Shown here: one piece after another, positions 1-7,781 of the stretch
How the letters are laid out: each line of letters starts with the position of its first letter
Numbering within the stretch: position 1 is the stretch's first letter
NCBI RefSeq assembly: GCF_009765685.1
Contig: NZ_LMUY01000029.1
Location: 1-64,000, forward strand
Direction: 5' to 3'
Origin: Acidisphaera sp. L21
GTDB lineage: Bacteria; Pseudomonadota; Alphaproteobacteria; Acetobacterales; Acetobacteraceae
Length of the DNA: 64,000 bases
The notes under the pieces: model-generated
The model's database searches: none
What the model saw: only the letters and a program-made list of their open reading frames with translations
Told to the model about the DNA's origin: nothing
Program-made: the position numbers and the translations under genes

Positions 1-227
1 CGCGGCGAGCCGTGGGTGACGGGCTTGGGCGCCGGGTGGGCTTCGCGGGCCGGCGGGTGATGCGCGGGCGGATGGCTGGCCGGTTTGGCCGCGGGCGACG
101 CATGGGTCGCGGGTGCGGTGGGGCTTAAATGATCCAACGCGCCCTGGTTGACGCTGACCTGGGCCATGGCAGGCGCGAGGACGACCCCGGGCACCAGCAT
201 GGCAGCGAGCAATAACGTGCGAGTCAC
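1..227 (-). CDS. Secreted protein with Pro/His/Ala-rich linker, N-terminal part only
   Basis: This is the 5' part of a minus-strand gene that runs off the left edge of the window. A GTG start at 227 gives about 75 residues. They begin with a basic-hydrophobic signal peptide (TRTLLLAAMLVPGVVLA) ending near an AMA-Q cleavage site, followed by a low-complexity stretch rich in Pro, His and Ala. Such a linker usually joins a signal peptide to a peptidoglycan- or outer-membrane-binding domain, for example OmpA-like, but that part lies outside the window, so the function is open. The gene lies 52 bases downstream of the SuhB-like gene and could be the last member of the epmB-efp-suhB transcription unit. 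Confidence 0.6.
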   Translation of the reverse strand, partial: MTRTLLLAAMLVPGVVLAPAMAQVSVNQGALDHLSPTAPATHASPAAKPASHPPAHHPPAREAHPAPKPVTHGSP

Positions 228-279
228 GCCGGTATGATAGCGCGGTCCATCCATGCCAGCTACCGCCTCAGCCAAACGT

Positions 280-1119
280 TCAGGCTGCACGCGATGCGGC
301 GACGCCCTCGGCGACAACCTCCAGCAGCTTCGGGTGCAGATGCGAGTTGGCGGCGACGATGTCGATACCGGCCGGGTCCATCACCAGTTCGCCGCCCATG
401 GTGTCGGTGGCGTATCCACCGGCCTCGCGCACGATCAGCGCACCGGCCGCGACGTCCCATGGCTTCGGGCCCAATTCCCAGTAGCCATCGTAGCGGCCGG
501 CGGCGACCCAGGCGAGGTCCAACGCGGCGGCACCGAAGCGGCGGATTCCGGCGACGACGGGCATCAGCGTGCCGAGGGTGCGGGCGAAGGCCAGGCGGCG
601 GGGGGCGGAGACGGAGGCGAAGGGGATGCCGGTGGCGAGCAGGGCGTCCTTCATGTCCTTGCGGCCTGAGACGCGGAGACGACGCTCGTTCAGGAAGGCG
701 CCGGCGCCCTTCTCGGCCCAAAACATCTCGTCGTTCACGGGGTTGTAGACGCAGCCGGCGACGATCTCGCTGCCCGTGTCAGTCCGGCGTTCCAGGGCGA
801 CGCTGATGCACCAATGGGGCACGCCGTGCAGGTAGTTTGTGGTGCCGTCCAGCGGGTCGACGATCCAGCGCCACGACCAGTTGGGGCTGCCGACCATCCC
901 GCCCTCCTCCAGCATGAAGGCATAGCCGGGGCGGGCGCGCTCCAACTCGGTCCGGATGGTCTGTTCGGACCGGATGTCGGCCTGGCTGACGAAATCGCCG
1001 GGGCCTTTGACGCTGACCTGCAGCTGCTCCACCTCGGCGAAGTCGCGCACCAGGCGACGGGACGCCTTTTGCACGGCGTTCTGCATCACCGTCATGTGGG
1101 GGGAGAGTTGGAGGGCCAT
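280..1119 (-). CDS. suhB: Inositol monophosphatase family protein (SuhB-like)
   Basis: A 279-residue phosphatase of the inositol monophosphatase/FBPase superfamily. It would hydrolyse inositol phosphates or related sugar phosphates with Mg2+. The metal-site signature WIVDPLDGTTNYLHG is at residues 85-99, preceded by a Glu pair at 71-72, and the C-terminal metal Asp lies in PWDVAAG near 222. Length and N-terminus match alphaproteobacterial SuhB-type proteins. In E. coli, SuhB also takes part in rRNA antitermination, so the cellular role is not fixed by the sequence. The gene follows efp by 35 bases on the same strand. A distant inositol-phosphate synthase (44.2 kb) makes inositol phosphate a possible substrate, but that link is only inference. 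Confidence 0.9.
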   Translation of the reverse strand: MALQLSPHMTVMQNAVQKASRRLVRDFAEVEQLQVSVKGPGDFVSQADIRSEQTIRTELERARPGYAFMLEEGGMVGSPNWSWRWIVDPLDGTTNYLHGVPHWCISVALERRTDTGSEIVAGCVYNPVNDEMFWAEKGAGAFLNERRLRVSGRKDMKDALLATGIPFASVSAPRRLAFARTLGTLMPVVAGIRRFGAAALDLAWVAAGRYDGYWELGPKPWDVAAGALIVREAGGYATDTMGGELVMDPAGIDIVAANSHLHPKLLEVVAEGVAASRAA

Positions 1120-1154
1120 GGCGTTCTACTGTCCTGAAGAGTGCTTGGGGCTGC

Positions 1155-1721
1155 TCAGCCCTTCGCACGCTCCACGTAGCTGCCGTCCTCGGTCTTGACC
1201 ACGATGCGCTCCCCCGTCTCGATGAACGGCGGCACCAGGGTCTTCACGCCGTTGGACAGCTTGGCCGGCTTGTAGGAGCTGGCGGCGGTCTGGCCCTTCA
1301 CCACGGGGTCGGCTTCCTCGACGGTGAGGATGACGGTGGCGGGGAGATGGATGCCGACCGGATCGCCTTCGACCGTGTCGACCTCGACCTCCATATTGTC
1401 CTGCAGGAAGGCGACCTGGTCGCCCAGAATCACGGACGGGATCATCGCCTGCTCGAACGTTTCCGGATCCATCAGGACGAGGTTGTCGCCGTCCGTGTAG
1501 GAGTAGGTGTAGTCCTTGGTGTCGGTCATCAGCCGCTCGACCGTGTCGGCGGTGCGCCACCGCTCGTTGGTCTTGTTGCCGGTCTTCATGTTGCGCATCT
1601 CGACCTGGATGAAGGCGCCGCCCTTCCCAGGAGTGATGATCTGCTGCTTGAGCACGGTCCAGCGATTGCCTTCGTGCTCGATCACCTGGCCGGCGCGGAT
1701 CAGGTTGGCCTGCTGCTTCAT
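1155..1721 (-). CDS. efp: Translation elongation factor P
   Basis: EF-P, 188 residues, binds the ribosome between the P and E sites and relieves stalling at polyproline stretches. All three beta-barrel domains are present at normal length. The modified-lysine loop reads PGKGGAF with Lys33 at the tip, the type that EpmA beta-lysylates in E. coli (there Lys34), rather than the arginine of EarP-dependent EF-Ps. The modification genes are right next door: epmB starts upstream on the same strand and epmA diverges from it. The gene lies 39 bases after epmB, so cotranscription is likely. A GAGAG stretch precedes the ATG. Confidence 0.97.
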   Translation of the reverse strand: MKQQANLIRAGQVIEHEGNRWTVLKQQIITPGKGGAFIQVEMRNMKTGNKTNERWRTADTVERLMTDTKDYTYSYTDGDNLVLMDPETFEQAMIPSVILGDQVAFLQDNMEVEVDTVEGDPVGIHLPATVILTVEEADPVVKGQTAASSYKPAKLSNGVKTLVPPFIETGERIVVKTEDGSYVERAKG

Positions 1722-1760
1722 GGTCTCTCGGGCTCTTACGGTATTTGGGAACGCGGTGGT

Positions 1761-2846
1761 CTAGCCGGTGACGGTCGGTGCGGCAAGCGCATGACTGCGT
1801 CCCGCCGGGTCACGAACCGTATCGGCGTCCAGATAATCGGGTCCGATGGGCACTTTGCCGTGCCCGCCGGGAATGTCCAGCACGTATGTCGGCCAGGCGA
1901 GCCCGGTGACGCGGCCGCGCAGGCTGGCGAGGATGGCGCGGCCTTCGGCGATCGGGACGTGGAAGCGGGCGGTGCCGGGCGCCGGGTCGAGTTGGTGCAG
2001 GTAGTACGGCTTGATCCGGGTGGCAAGCATGGCGCGGAACAGCGCTTCCAGCGCGTCGGGGGTGTCGTTTACGCCGCGGAGAAGCACGGATTGACCGAGG
2101 AGCGGGACGCCGAGGCGGTTGACCTCGCGCAGGGCGGCGCGGGCGTCGGGGGTGAACTCGGTGGCGTGGTTGGCGTGGACGACGAGCCAGAGCGGCTTTT
2201 CGGTTTCCAGCACTGGGGCGATGGCGCGCATTCGCGCCGGGTCGGCGACGGGGACGCGGCTGTGGATGCGCAGGGTTTGGATGTGCGGGATGGCGCCCAG
2301 CGCGTCCAGGATCGCGGCGAGGCGGCGGGGGGAGAGCAGCAACGGGTCGCCGCCGGTGAGGATGACCTCGGTGATCGCCTCGTGGGTGCGCAGCCAGTCC
2401 AGAGCGGTGGCGAGTTGGGCGTCGGTGAGCAGGCCGCCATCGGGGCCGACATGCTCCCGCCGGAAGCAAAAGCGGCAGTATACGGGACAGATCAGCAGCG
2501 GCTTCAGCAGGGCGCGGTCGGCGTAGCGGTGGACGATGCCGGGCACGGGGGAGAGCGCGTCGTCGCCGATGGGGTCGGCGCGTTCGTGGGGGGCGGTGGC
2601 GAGTTCGTCGGGGTGTGGGACAAACTGGCGGGCGATCGGGTCGCCGGGGTGGGTGATGAGGGCTGCCAAGGCGGGTGGGATGGCGACGGCGTAGCGCTCG
2701 CCCACCTGGTCCAGCAGGGCGCGGTCCTGCGGCGCGGCCAGCCCGGCGGCGATGAGGGCGGCGGCGTCGCGCAGTGTGTGGGCAGGGAGGGAGCCATCCG
2801 GCATGGTGGCGGGCGTGTAGTCCCGGAGGCTGAATGCCGCAACCAT
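1761..2846 (-). CDS. epmB: EF-P (R)-beta-lysine 2,3-aminomutase EpmB
   Basis: A radical-SAM lysine 2,3-aminomutase of the short EpmB type (361 residues; E. coli EpmB has 342) that converts (S)-alpha-lysine to (R)-beta-lysine for attachment to EF-P. The iron-sulfur motif CPVYCRFC gives Cys120, Cys124 and Cys127, followed by RREHVG. The glycine-rich TGGDPLLL that contacts SAM follows, and the C-terminal PGGHGKVPIGPDY is typical of the family. It is first in a minus-strand run with efp. Its first 13 bases overlap the first 13 of epmA on the other strand, so each promoter must lie inside the partner's coding sequence. A later in-frame Met at residue 15 is a possible alternative start. Confidence 0.93.
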   Translation of the reverse strand: MVAAFSLRDYTPATMPDGSLPAHTLRDAAALIAAGLAAPQDRALLDQVGERYAVAIPPALAALITHPGDPIARQFVPHPDELATAPHERADPIGDDALSPVPGIVHRYADRALLKPLLICPVYCRFCFRREHVGPDGGLLTDAQLATALDWLRTHEAITEVILTGGDPLLLSPRRLAAILDALGAIPHIQTLRIHSRVPVADPARMRAIAPVLETEKPLWLVVHANHATEFTPDARAALREVNRLGVPLLGQSVLLRGVNDTPDALEALFRAMLATRIKPYYLHQLDPAPGTARFHVPIAEGRAILASLRGRVTGLAWPTYVLDIPGGHGKVPIGPDYLDADTVRDPAGRSHALAAPTVTG

Positions 2847-3826
2847 CTTGGCATCCCGAGCAGTTCGCCGCCCGCCTGCCCTTCCTGCGGCGCCGGGCCA
2901 GACTGACCCAGGCGACGCGCGCGTTCTTCGATGCGCGGGGGTATTTGGAGGTGGAGACGCCTTACGCCGTGCCCGTGCCCGGCGAGGAGGTGCATTTGCG
3001 CGCCTTCCGCACTGAGCATGTGGGCACGGACGGCACCCGAACGCCGTTATGGCTGCACACCAGCCCGGAATTTGCGATGAAAACCCTGCTGGTGGCGGGC
3101 GCCGGGCCGATTTTCCAGGTGGCGCGCGTTTGGCGAAACGAGGAAGGCAGCGACACCCATGCGCCCGAGTTCACCATGCTGGAATGGTATCGGCCCGGTG
3201 CCTCGCTGGCCGGGCTGATGGACGAGACGGAGGCGCTGCTGCGCGCGGTGCTGCCGCCGGTAGTGCGGTGTCGTGGGGTGGAGACGTCGCTGGCGGCGTT
3301 CGACCGGGTGAGTGTGGCGGAGGCGTTCACACGCTGGGTTGGGGCGGATGTGCTGGGCACGGCTGGCGACGCGCAGGGTTTGGCCGCCCAGGCGGGGGTG
3401 CGGCTGCGGGATGGCGAGGGGTGGGAGGATCTGTTCTTCCGCCTGTTGTTGGACCGGGTGGAACCGAACCTTGGGCGCGAGCGGCCGACGTTCCTGACGC
3501 ATTGGCCTGCGGACCAGGCCGCGCTCGCCTGTCGCGACCCGGCGGACCCCCGGGCCGCGCTGCGGTTCGAGCTGTTCGTGTGTGGCATGGAGTTGGCGAA
3601 CGCGTTCGAGGAATTGACCGATGCGACGGAGCAGCGCGCGCGGTTCGCCGCCGATCGGGCGCGGCGGGAGGCGCTGTACGGGCCGGGTTGGGGAACGGAT
3701 GAACGGTTCCTGGCGGCGCTGGAGTTCGGCATGCCGGCGGGAAGCGGGATCGCGCTAGGGTTCGATCGGCTGGCGATGATCGCTGGCGGGGCGGACCGGA
3801 TTGGGTTGGTGCAGTGGGCGGGCTAG
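2834..3826 (+). CDS. epmA: EF-P lysine lysyltransferase EpmA (GenX/PoxA)
   Basis: A class II lysyl-tRNA-synthetase-like enzyme (330 residues) that has lost the anticodon-binding domain and joins beta-lysine to EF-P. Visible family motifs are the motif 2 region RVWRNEEGSDTHAPEFTMLEW, the ELFVCGMELANAFEEL segment and motif 3 GSGIALGFDRL at the end. Length fits E. coli EpmA (325). GGAGG lies four bases before the ATG, which supports this start even though it overlaps the divergent epmB. No epmC-like hydroxylase gene is in the window. The 153 bases after the gene hold no recognisable element. Confidence 0.94.
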   Translation: MPQPSWHPEQFAARLPFLRRRARLTQATRAFFDARGYLEVETPYAVPVPGEEVHLRAFRTEHVGTDGTRTPLWLHTSPEFAMKTLLVAGAGPIFQVARVWRNEEGSDTHAPEFTMLEWYRPGASLAGLMDETEALLRAVLPPVVRCRGVETSLAAFDRVSVAEAFTRWVGADVLGTAGDAQGLAAQAGVRLRDGEGWEDLFFRLLLDRVEPNLGRERPTFLTHWPADQAALACRDPADPRAALRFELFVCGMELANAFEELTDATEQRARFAADRARREALYGPGWGTDERFLAALEFGMPAGSGIALGFDRLAMIAGGADRIGLVQWAG

Positions 3827-3979
3827 GCGGTTGTGTGACGCACCCGGAACAGGACCTGCAAATCGACCCGATGCTGGCAGCGATGTCAGGGACCCGCTGA
3901 AGAGTGGTCGGGCGGCATTGGGGAAGGCACACCCGGCCGCGAGGCACCGAGCTTCGAAGGGTCGTGAGACGCAGGCTGC

Positions 3980-4711
3980 TTAGCCGTGCGTAAACGCCGC
4001 CCAGTCTCCGCGGCAGCGATCCAGCCAATCTCGCACCGCGCCAGGCGAGCCGAAGACGGTTGGCACGAACAATCCGGCGCCGCCCATGCGGCGGGCGACC
4101 ACCATGCCATCCTCATCCGTCACGTCGTCGCCGATGAAGACGGGGCGGCGTCCCGCGAAGCCGGGCAGCGCCATCACTGCTTCGACCGCCAGGCCCTTGT
4201 CGGCGCCGCGGGGGCGGACTTCCCAGGCCATGTGGGCGGCGAGGAGTTGGAATTGCTCGGTCAATGGGAGCAGCAGGTCGATGAGGCCGGCGTGCAGGTC
4301 GGGGCCGGCGTCGGGGGCCTTGCGGAAATGCAGGCAGAAGCCGCGCGCCTTACGTTCCACAAGCACGCCTGGGTGGCGGGCGGCCAGGGCCTCGCCGGCG
4401 GCTAGTAGTTCGGGCGGCATAGCGGCGAGGTTGGGGCGTTGCAGCGGGGCGCCGAGGGCGGGGCGAAGGGCGCCGCCGTGTTCGCCGGCGACGGCGGGGA
4501 TGAGGCCGGGCAGCAGGGCGTCGATCTGTTCGACGGGCCGGCCGGTGATGACGGCCAGGGCGCCGTTGAGTTCATCCCGCAGGCGGCCCAAGGCGAGCGG
4601 CAGGTTTGGCGGCACGATGACGCTGTCGGGGGTGGGGGCGAAGTCGAGCAGGGTGCCGTCCAGATCCAGCAGCAGCGCCGTCTCGGCGAAGGGCGGCAAG
4701 CCAGCGGGCAT
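3980..4711 (-). CDS. otsB: Trehalose-6-phosphate phosphatase
   Basis: A HAD-superfamily trehalose-phosphatase of 243 residues that releases trehalose from trehalose-6-phosphate, an osmoprotectant pathway. Motif I is LLLDLDGTLLDF with the nucleophile Asp16 and acid/base Asp18. VITGRP (motif II) and GDDVTDEDGM (motif IV) follow in order. The ATG overlaps the stop codon of the DUF2155 gene (ATGA), so it is the last gene of the five-gene envelope operon that begins with the NDUFA12 homologue. The partner synthase otsA is not in the window. No signal peptide; the enzyme should be cytoplasmic. Confidence 0.92.
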   Translation of the reverse strand: MPAGLPPFAETALLLDLDGTLLDFAPTPDSVIVPPNLPLALGRLRDELNGALAVITGRPVEQIDALLPGLIPAVAGEHGGALRPALGAPLQRPNLAAMPPELLAAGEALAARHPGVLVERKARGFCLHFRKAPDAGPDLHAGLIDLLLPLTEQFQLLAAHMAWEVRPRGADKGLAVEAVMALPGFAGRRPVFIGDDVTDEDGMVVARRMGGAGLFVPTVFGSPGAVRDWLDRCRGDWAAFTHG

Positions 4712-5100
4712 CAGTGGCAGGCCACCAGCCGAACATCGTAGACGGGGTGTTCCAGCATGTTCACCGCCGGTTCGTTGGCGAACATCCAGCCGTGGAAGCC
4801 CGGGGCGCCGGCGCGGCTGTCCTTGATGTCGAGATAGGCCGCGGAATCGATCGGCTGGTCTGGCGGGCGAACCGAGCAGGCGCGCAGGCTGATCGACAGC
4901 GAGGCGTTATCTGCCGCCTGCCCGACCTTCAGCGTCACCGCGGTGGACTTGGCGTTCACCTTGTCCAGCACCAACAGATCGGCGGTGTCGCGGGATAGCC
5001 AGGAACCGGGACCGGAGGGTGCGGAAGGGGTCGGTGCCGGGGTTTGCGCGACGGCGGCGGTCGCGGCCAACACAAAGGCGGCCAGCATCGCAACGCGCAT
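4711..5100 (-). CDS. DUF2155 domain-containing secreted protein
   Basis: A 129-residue exported protein. The chosen ATG at 5100 gives a clear signal peptide (MLAAFVLAATAAVA-Q) and overlaps the stop of the upstream 70-aa gene (ATGA); a longer reading upstream lacks coding character. The mature part ends with the DUF2155 signature, including FHGWMFANEPAVNMLEHPVYD and a terminal RLVAC. The family is frequent in alphaproteobacteria beside NDUFA12 genes, and its molecular function is unknown. The protein has two conserved-looking Cys residues that could form a disulfide in the periplasm. Its location next to mlaD suggests an envelope role. Confidence 0.85.
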   Translation of the reverse strand: MRVAMLAAFVLAATAAVAQTPAPTPSAPSGPGSWLSRDTADLLVLDKVNAKSTAVTLKVGQAADNASLSISLRACSVRPPDQPIDSAAYLDIKDSRAGAPGFHGWMFANEPAVNMLEHPVYDVRLVACH

Positions 5101-5312
5101 CAGAACCGCTTCGGGCTGCGAAGCTCCGTCACCAGCTCGGCCAGGATGCGGCGCATGGCCGCCTCGTCCACGCCCATCAGCACCGCGTCCTCGAACGCAT
5201 CCTGCATCACCTGGCGCAGTTCGGTGTGATTCTCGGTGAGGGTGCGCAGCTTTTCGCGACAACTGACCGGCGCACCATCGACGCCGGGCCAGGTCAGCAC
5301 CGCTTGGGTCAC
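5100..5312 (-). CDS. Small conserved-looking protein between mlaD and DUF2155 gene
   Basis: A 70-residue protein of unknown function. It uses a GTG start whose bases overlap the mlaD stop (GTGA), and its own stop overlaps the next start (ATGA), so it is embedded in the operon by translational coupling at both ends. There is no signal peptide or membrane segment. The sequence is acidic and appears largely helical (LTENHTELRQVMQDAF, then AMRRILAELVTEL). I do not recognise the family. The position suggests a cytoplasmic helper for lipid transport or envelope assembly, but that is inferred from context only. Confidence 0.65.
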   Translation of the reverse strand: MTQAVLTWPGVDGAPVSCREKLRTLTENHTELRQVMQDAFEDAVLMGVDEAAMRRILAELVTELRSPKRF

Positions 5313-5806
5313 GGGGTGGTCTTCTTCAGCGTGTCCATCTGCTTCTGCGCCGCTTCTGCAAGGTTGCCTACGTTGAAGATGAACTTGCCCAACAGGTCTT
5401 CAAGGTTCACGGCGGATTGAGTCACGGTGATCGTGCCGCCATCGGCCAGCATCTTCTCGTCCCCGCCGGTCGCCAGGGAGATGAAGTTGCCGCCGAGCAG
5501 GCCGCCAGTTGCGATGGTGGCGCTGCTGTCGGATGACAGCTTGATATCGCTCTGCACCGTGAAGGTGGCGACTGCCTGATAGGATTTCGGATCGATCTGG
5601 AGGTTGGTGACGCTGCCGACCTTCAATCCGGCGATGCGCACATCGGCGCCGCTGGAGATGCCGCCCACATTGTCGAACGCGGCATGCAGGCTGTAGCCGC
5701 CCAGCCCAGTGCGCCCGGTATTGGCGACCGCGTAGCTCAGGAACCCCACTGCGACGAGCAGCACGACGGCACCGGCGGCGATTTCCGCCGCAGAACGACG
5801 CGCCAT
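5309..5806 (-). CDS. mlaD: Outer-membrane lipid asymmetry protein MlaD (MCE domain)
   Basis: A 165-residue MCE-domain protein, the periplasmic substrate-binding ring of the Mla phospholipid transporter. One N-terminal membrane anchor (about residues 8-28) is followed by a single MCE domain, with FDNVGGISSGADVRIAGLKVG at its start and a GGLLGGNFISL loop. The ATG at 5806 is preferred to one 57 bases earlier because it falls just after the upstream stop codon and gives the normal MlaD N-terminus. The usual partners mlaE, mlaF and mlaC are not nearby; the gene is instead in an operon with NDUFA12, DUF2155 and otsB. Confidence 0.9.
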   Translation of the reverse strand: MARRSAAEIAAGAVVLLVAVGFLSYAVANTGRTGLGGYSLHAAFDNVGGISSGADVRIAGLKVGSVTNLQIDPKSYQAVATFTVQSDIKLSSDSSATIATGGLLGGNFISLATGGDEKMLADGGTITVTQSAVNLEDLLGKFIFNVGNLAEAAQKQMDTLKKTTP

Positions 5807-5807
5807 G

Positions 5808-6164
5808 CTAGCTGCCTGGTGTCCAAGATTCGTAGTCACCGGGGGCGGGAGGACGCTTGCCACCCAGATAGTCGCTGCCCGGCGGGCGATAGCCGAGCGG
5901 GGTGCCGGTCAGGTTCGGCTCGTGCGGCTTCTGCCAGGCACGGCGGACGTTTTCCGGCAGGGGAGCGTCGGTGGTGTAGTGCAGCCAGGCGTGCCATTCG
6001 GGCGGAATGGTGCTGGCCTCCAACTCGCCGGCGTACATCACCCAGCGACGGCGACGCAGATCACCCCCGCTGATCTTCTTCTTCTCATAGTAAATATTAC
6101 CGATTGCATCCTTGCCGACCATCCGGCCGGTGAGGGAGGTGACGAGGCGCATCATCAGGGTCAT
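5808..6164 (-). CDS. NADH:ubiquinone oxidoreductase accessory subunit NDUFA12 family
   Basis: A 118-residue homologue of the mitochondrial complex I subunit NDUFA12 (B17.2), found in alphaproteobacteria and associated with the peripheral arm. Typical features are VGKDAIGNIYYE near the start, RRRRWVMYAGELEASTIPPEWHAWLHY in the centre and a C-terminal YESWTPGS. It is the first gene of a minus-strand operon and its stop lies one base before the mlaD start. Internal Met residues at 4 and 5 are possible alternative starts. The gene is the single strongest indicator that the host is an alphaproteobacterium. Confidence 0.93.
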   Translation of the reverse strand: MTLMMRLVTSLTGRMVGKDAIGNIYYEKKKISGGDLRRRRWVMYAGELEASTIPPEWHAWLHYTTDAPLPENVRRAWQKPHEPNLTGTPLGYRPPGSDYLGGKRPPAPGDYESWTPGS

Positions 6165-6326
6165 GCGAGGGTTATAGCAGCGTCGGCAGGCGGGTCCACT
6201 GGGCAGGTGCAGCGCAGCACGACAGATGTGAGCACGGCGAGGTTACCCACAGCATTTTGTGGTGTGAAGGCGACTAGACGCAAAATCCGGCTTTCCTGCT
6301 GCAGTTGTGCGGGCTAGCCTAGGGGC

Positions 6327-7781
6327 ATGAAAACCGACCGGACTTGGCAAGGCGTGCGGCTGCGGCAGATCGATGCGGCGGTCGACCCGGATTCGCCAAC
6401 GCGCCCGGTGCGCCTCCCCGCCTCGTGGGATGACGCTGCGGCGGCTGCGGTGTGTGAGTTGGCGCCGGGCACGGGGCGCGTGTCGCTGCCCGCGCTGGCG
6501 CAATCGTGGATCCTTCCGCTGTCGGCCCGAGCCAAGGAGGCTGGCGTCGCCGGCTTGGCGGACCGGCTGCATACGCTGCTGCTGCTGCGCCAGGGTGCGC
6601 CAACCGAGGGCGTGTGGCGCGGCTCGCCGGGCGATACGCCGGGCTTCGTGCTGAACCTGCCCGCCTTCCACGACACCGCCGCCGGCTTCGATGTGGAGGC
6701 GTTTGGCGACGCCGTTGCCACTGCGGCGGAGGCATTGCACCTGCTGGCGCCGCACGCGACGCAATATGCCGTCAGCATGGCCGATCTGGCCGGGCTGCTG
6801 GCGGCGTTGGGTCTGGAATATTCGAGCAAGCCGGCGCGGGATGTTGCAGCCTGCCTGGCGGGGCTGCTGCGCGGCCGGGTCGACGCGGTGCTGGCCGGGC
6901 CGCAGCCGGATCTGCTGGCGGCGATCCCATCCTGGCCGGCTGCGCCATCGCAATGCGTGGTGCCGGGGTTGGCGGTTGCGGCAGCGACCGCCCGCGCGGC
7001 GGCGCTGCGCAGTGGCAGCGTGCGGCCGGGCACCGCCATTCTGGCGCCCAGCGCGACCGATGCGCTGCTGGGCGTAGAAACTGGCGGCATCGCGCCGGCC
7101 TTTGCGCCCGTGGGACCGAATGGATTGCTGCGCGCCACCCGTGCCTGGATGACGGCGCGCGGCATTTCGCAGGATGCAGCCTTGGCAGCGGCGCTGGCGG
7201 GGGAGCCGGTGGTGCCGATTGCCGCCGTGTCCGATCACGCGGCCATGCATGATGCGGTGGCGCCGCTGCTGAACACGATGCCGGCGCGGCCGACCGCCTC
7301 GCCCTCCCCGGCGAATGACACGAAGCGGGAGGAACTGCCCTCCCGCCGTCGTGGCTACACCCAGAAGGCGGCCATCGGCGGGCATCGTGTGTTCCTGCGG
7401 ACCGGGGAATATGCCGATGGCCGGTTGGGCGAGATCGGGCTGGCCTTACCGCGGGAAAGTGCGGCGGTGCGCGGCCTGGCGGATGCGTTCGCGGCCGCCT
7501 TGTCGGTTGGCCTGCAGCACGGCACGCCGCTGGACGCCTATGTCGACGCCCTGGCGCATGCCCGCTTCGCCCCTGCCGGCGCGGTGGAGGGTGACGCGGC
7601 GATCGACCGCGCCAGTTCCATTCCCGATTATGTGGCCCGATCGCTGGCCGCGAGCTATCTTGGCCGGGTCGTCCCTGCGGACGGCGCCGCTTTGCCGCCC
7701 GAACCGGAGGAAACGCCCTTGCTGCCGTTGGATCTGCCCCGCCGCCGTGCCCGTGTCGCCCTGCGCCTGGTCGCCGGCTGA
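6327..7781 (+). CDS. Pseudo-ribonucleotide reductase: TSCPD-domain protein derived from class II NrdJ
   Basis: A 484-residue protein resembling the C-terminal half of B12-dependent ribonucleotide reductase but without its catalytic centre. Residues about 107-190 (FVLNLPAFHDTAAGFDVEAF and on) follow the NrdJ segment after its active-site motif. Residues 225-290 match the APTGTIG region, changed here to APSATDALLGVETGG. Residues 339-447 are a clear TSCPD domain (SRRRGYTQKAAIGGH, RTGEYADGRLGEI). The NPCSE motif and the radical-cysteine region are absent, so reduction of nucleotides is unlikely; a regulatory or nucleotide-binding role is possible. It is translationally coupled (TGATG) to the RidA gene. 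Confidence 0.8.
   Translation: MKTDRTWQGVRLRQIDAAVDPDSPTRPVRLPASWDDAAAAAVCELAPGTGRVSLPALAQSWILPLSARAKEAGVAGLADRLHTLLLLRQGAPTEGVWRGSPGDTPGFVLNLPAFHDTAAGFDVEAFGDAVATAAEALHLLAPHATQYAVSMADLAGLLAALGLEYSSKPARDVAACLAGLLRGRVDAVLAGPQPDLLAAIPSWPAAPSQCVVPGLAVAAATARAAALRSGSVRPGTAILAPSATDALLGVETGGIAPAFAPVGPNGLLRATRAWMTARGISQDAALAAALAGEPVVPIAAVSDHAAMHDAVAPLLNTMPARPTASPSPANDTKREELPSRRRGYTQKAAIGGHRVFLRTGEYADGRLGEIGLALPRESAAVRGLADAFAAALSVGLQHGTPLDAYVDALAHARFAPAGAVEGDAAIDRASSIPDYVARSLAASYLGRVVPADGAALPPEPEETPLLPLDLPRRRARVALRLVAG

Noticed and set aside
6247-6262. CCACA-N6-TGTGG as an NrdR-type box before the pseudo-reductase
   Set aside because: The arms are only five bases and the match to known NrdR boxes is weak; a single copy at this distance is not convincing.
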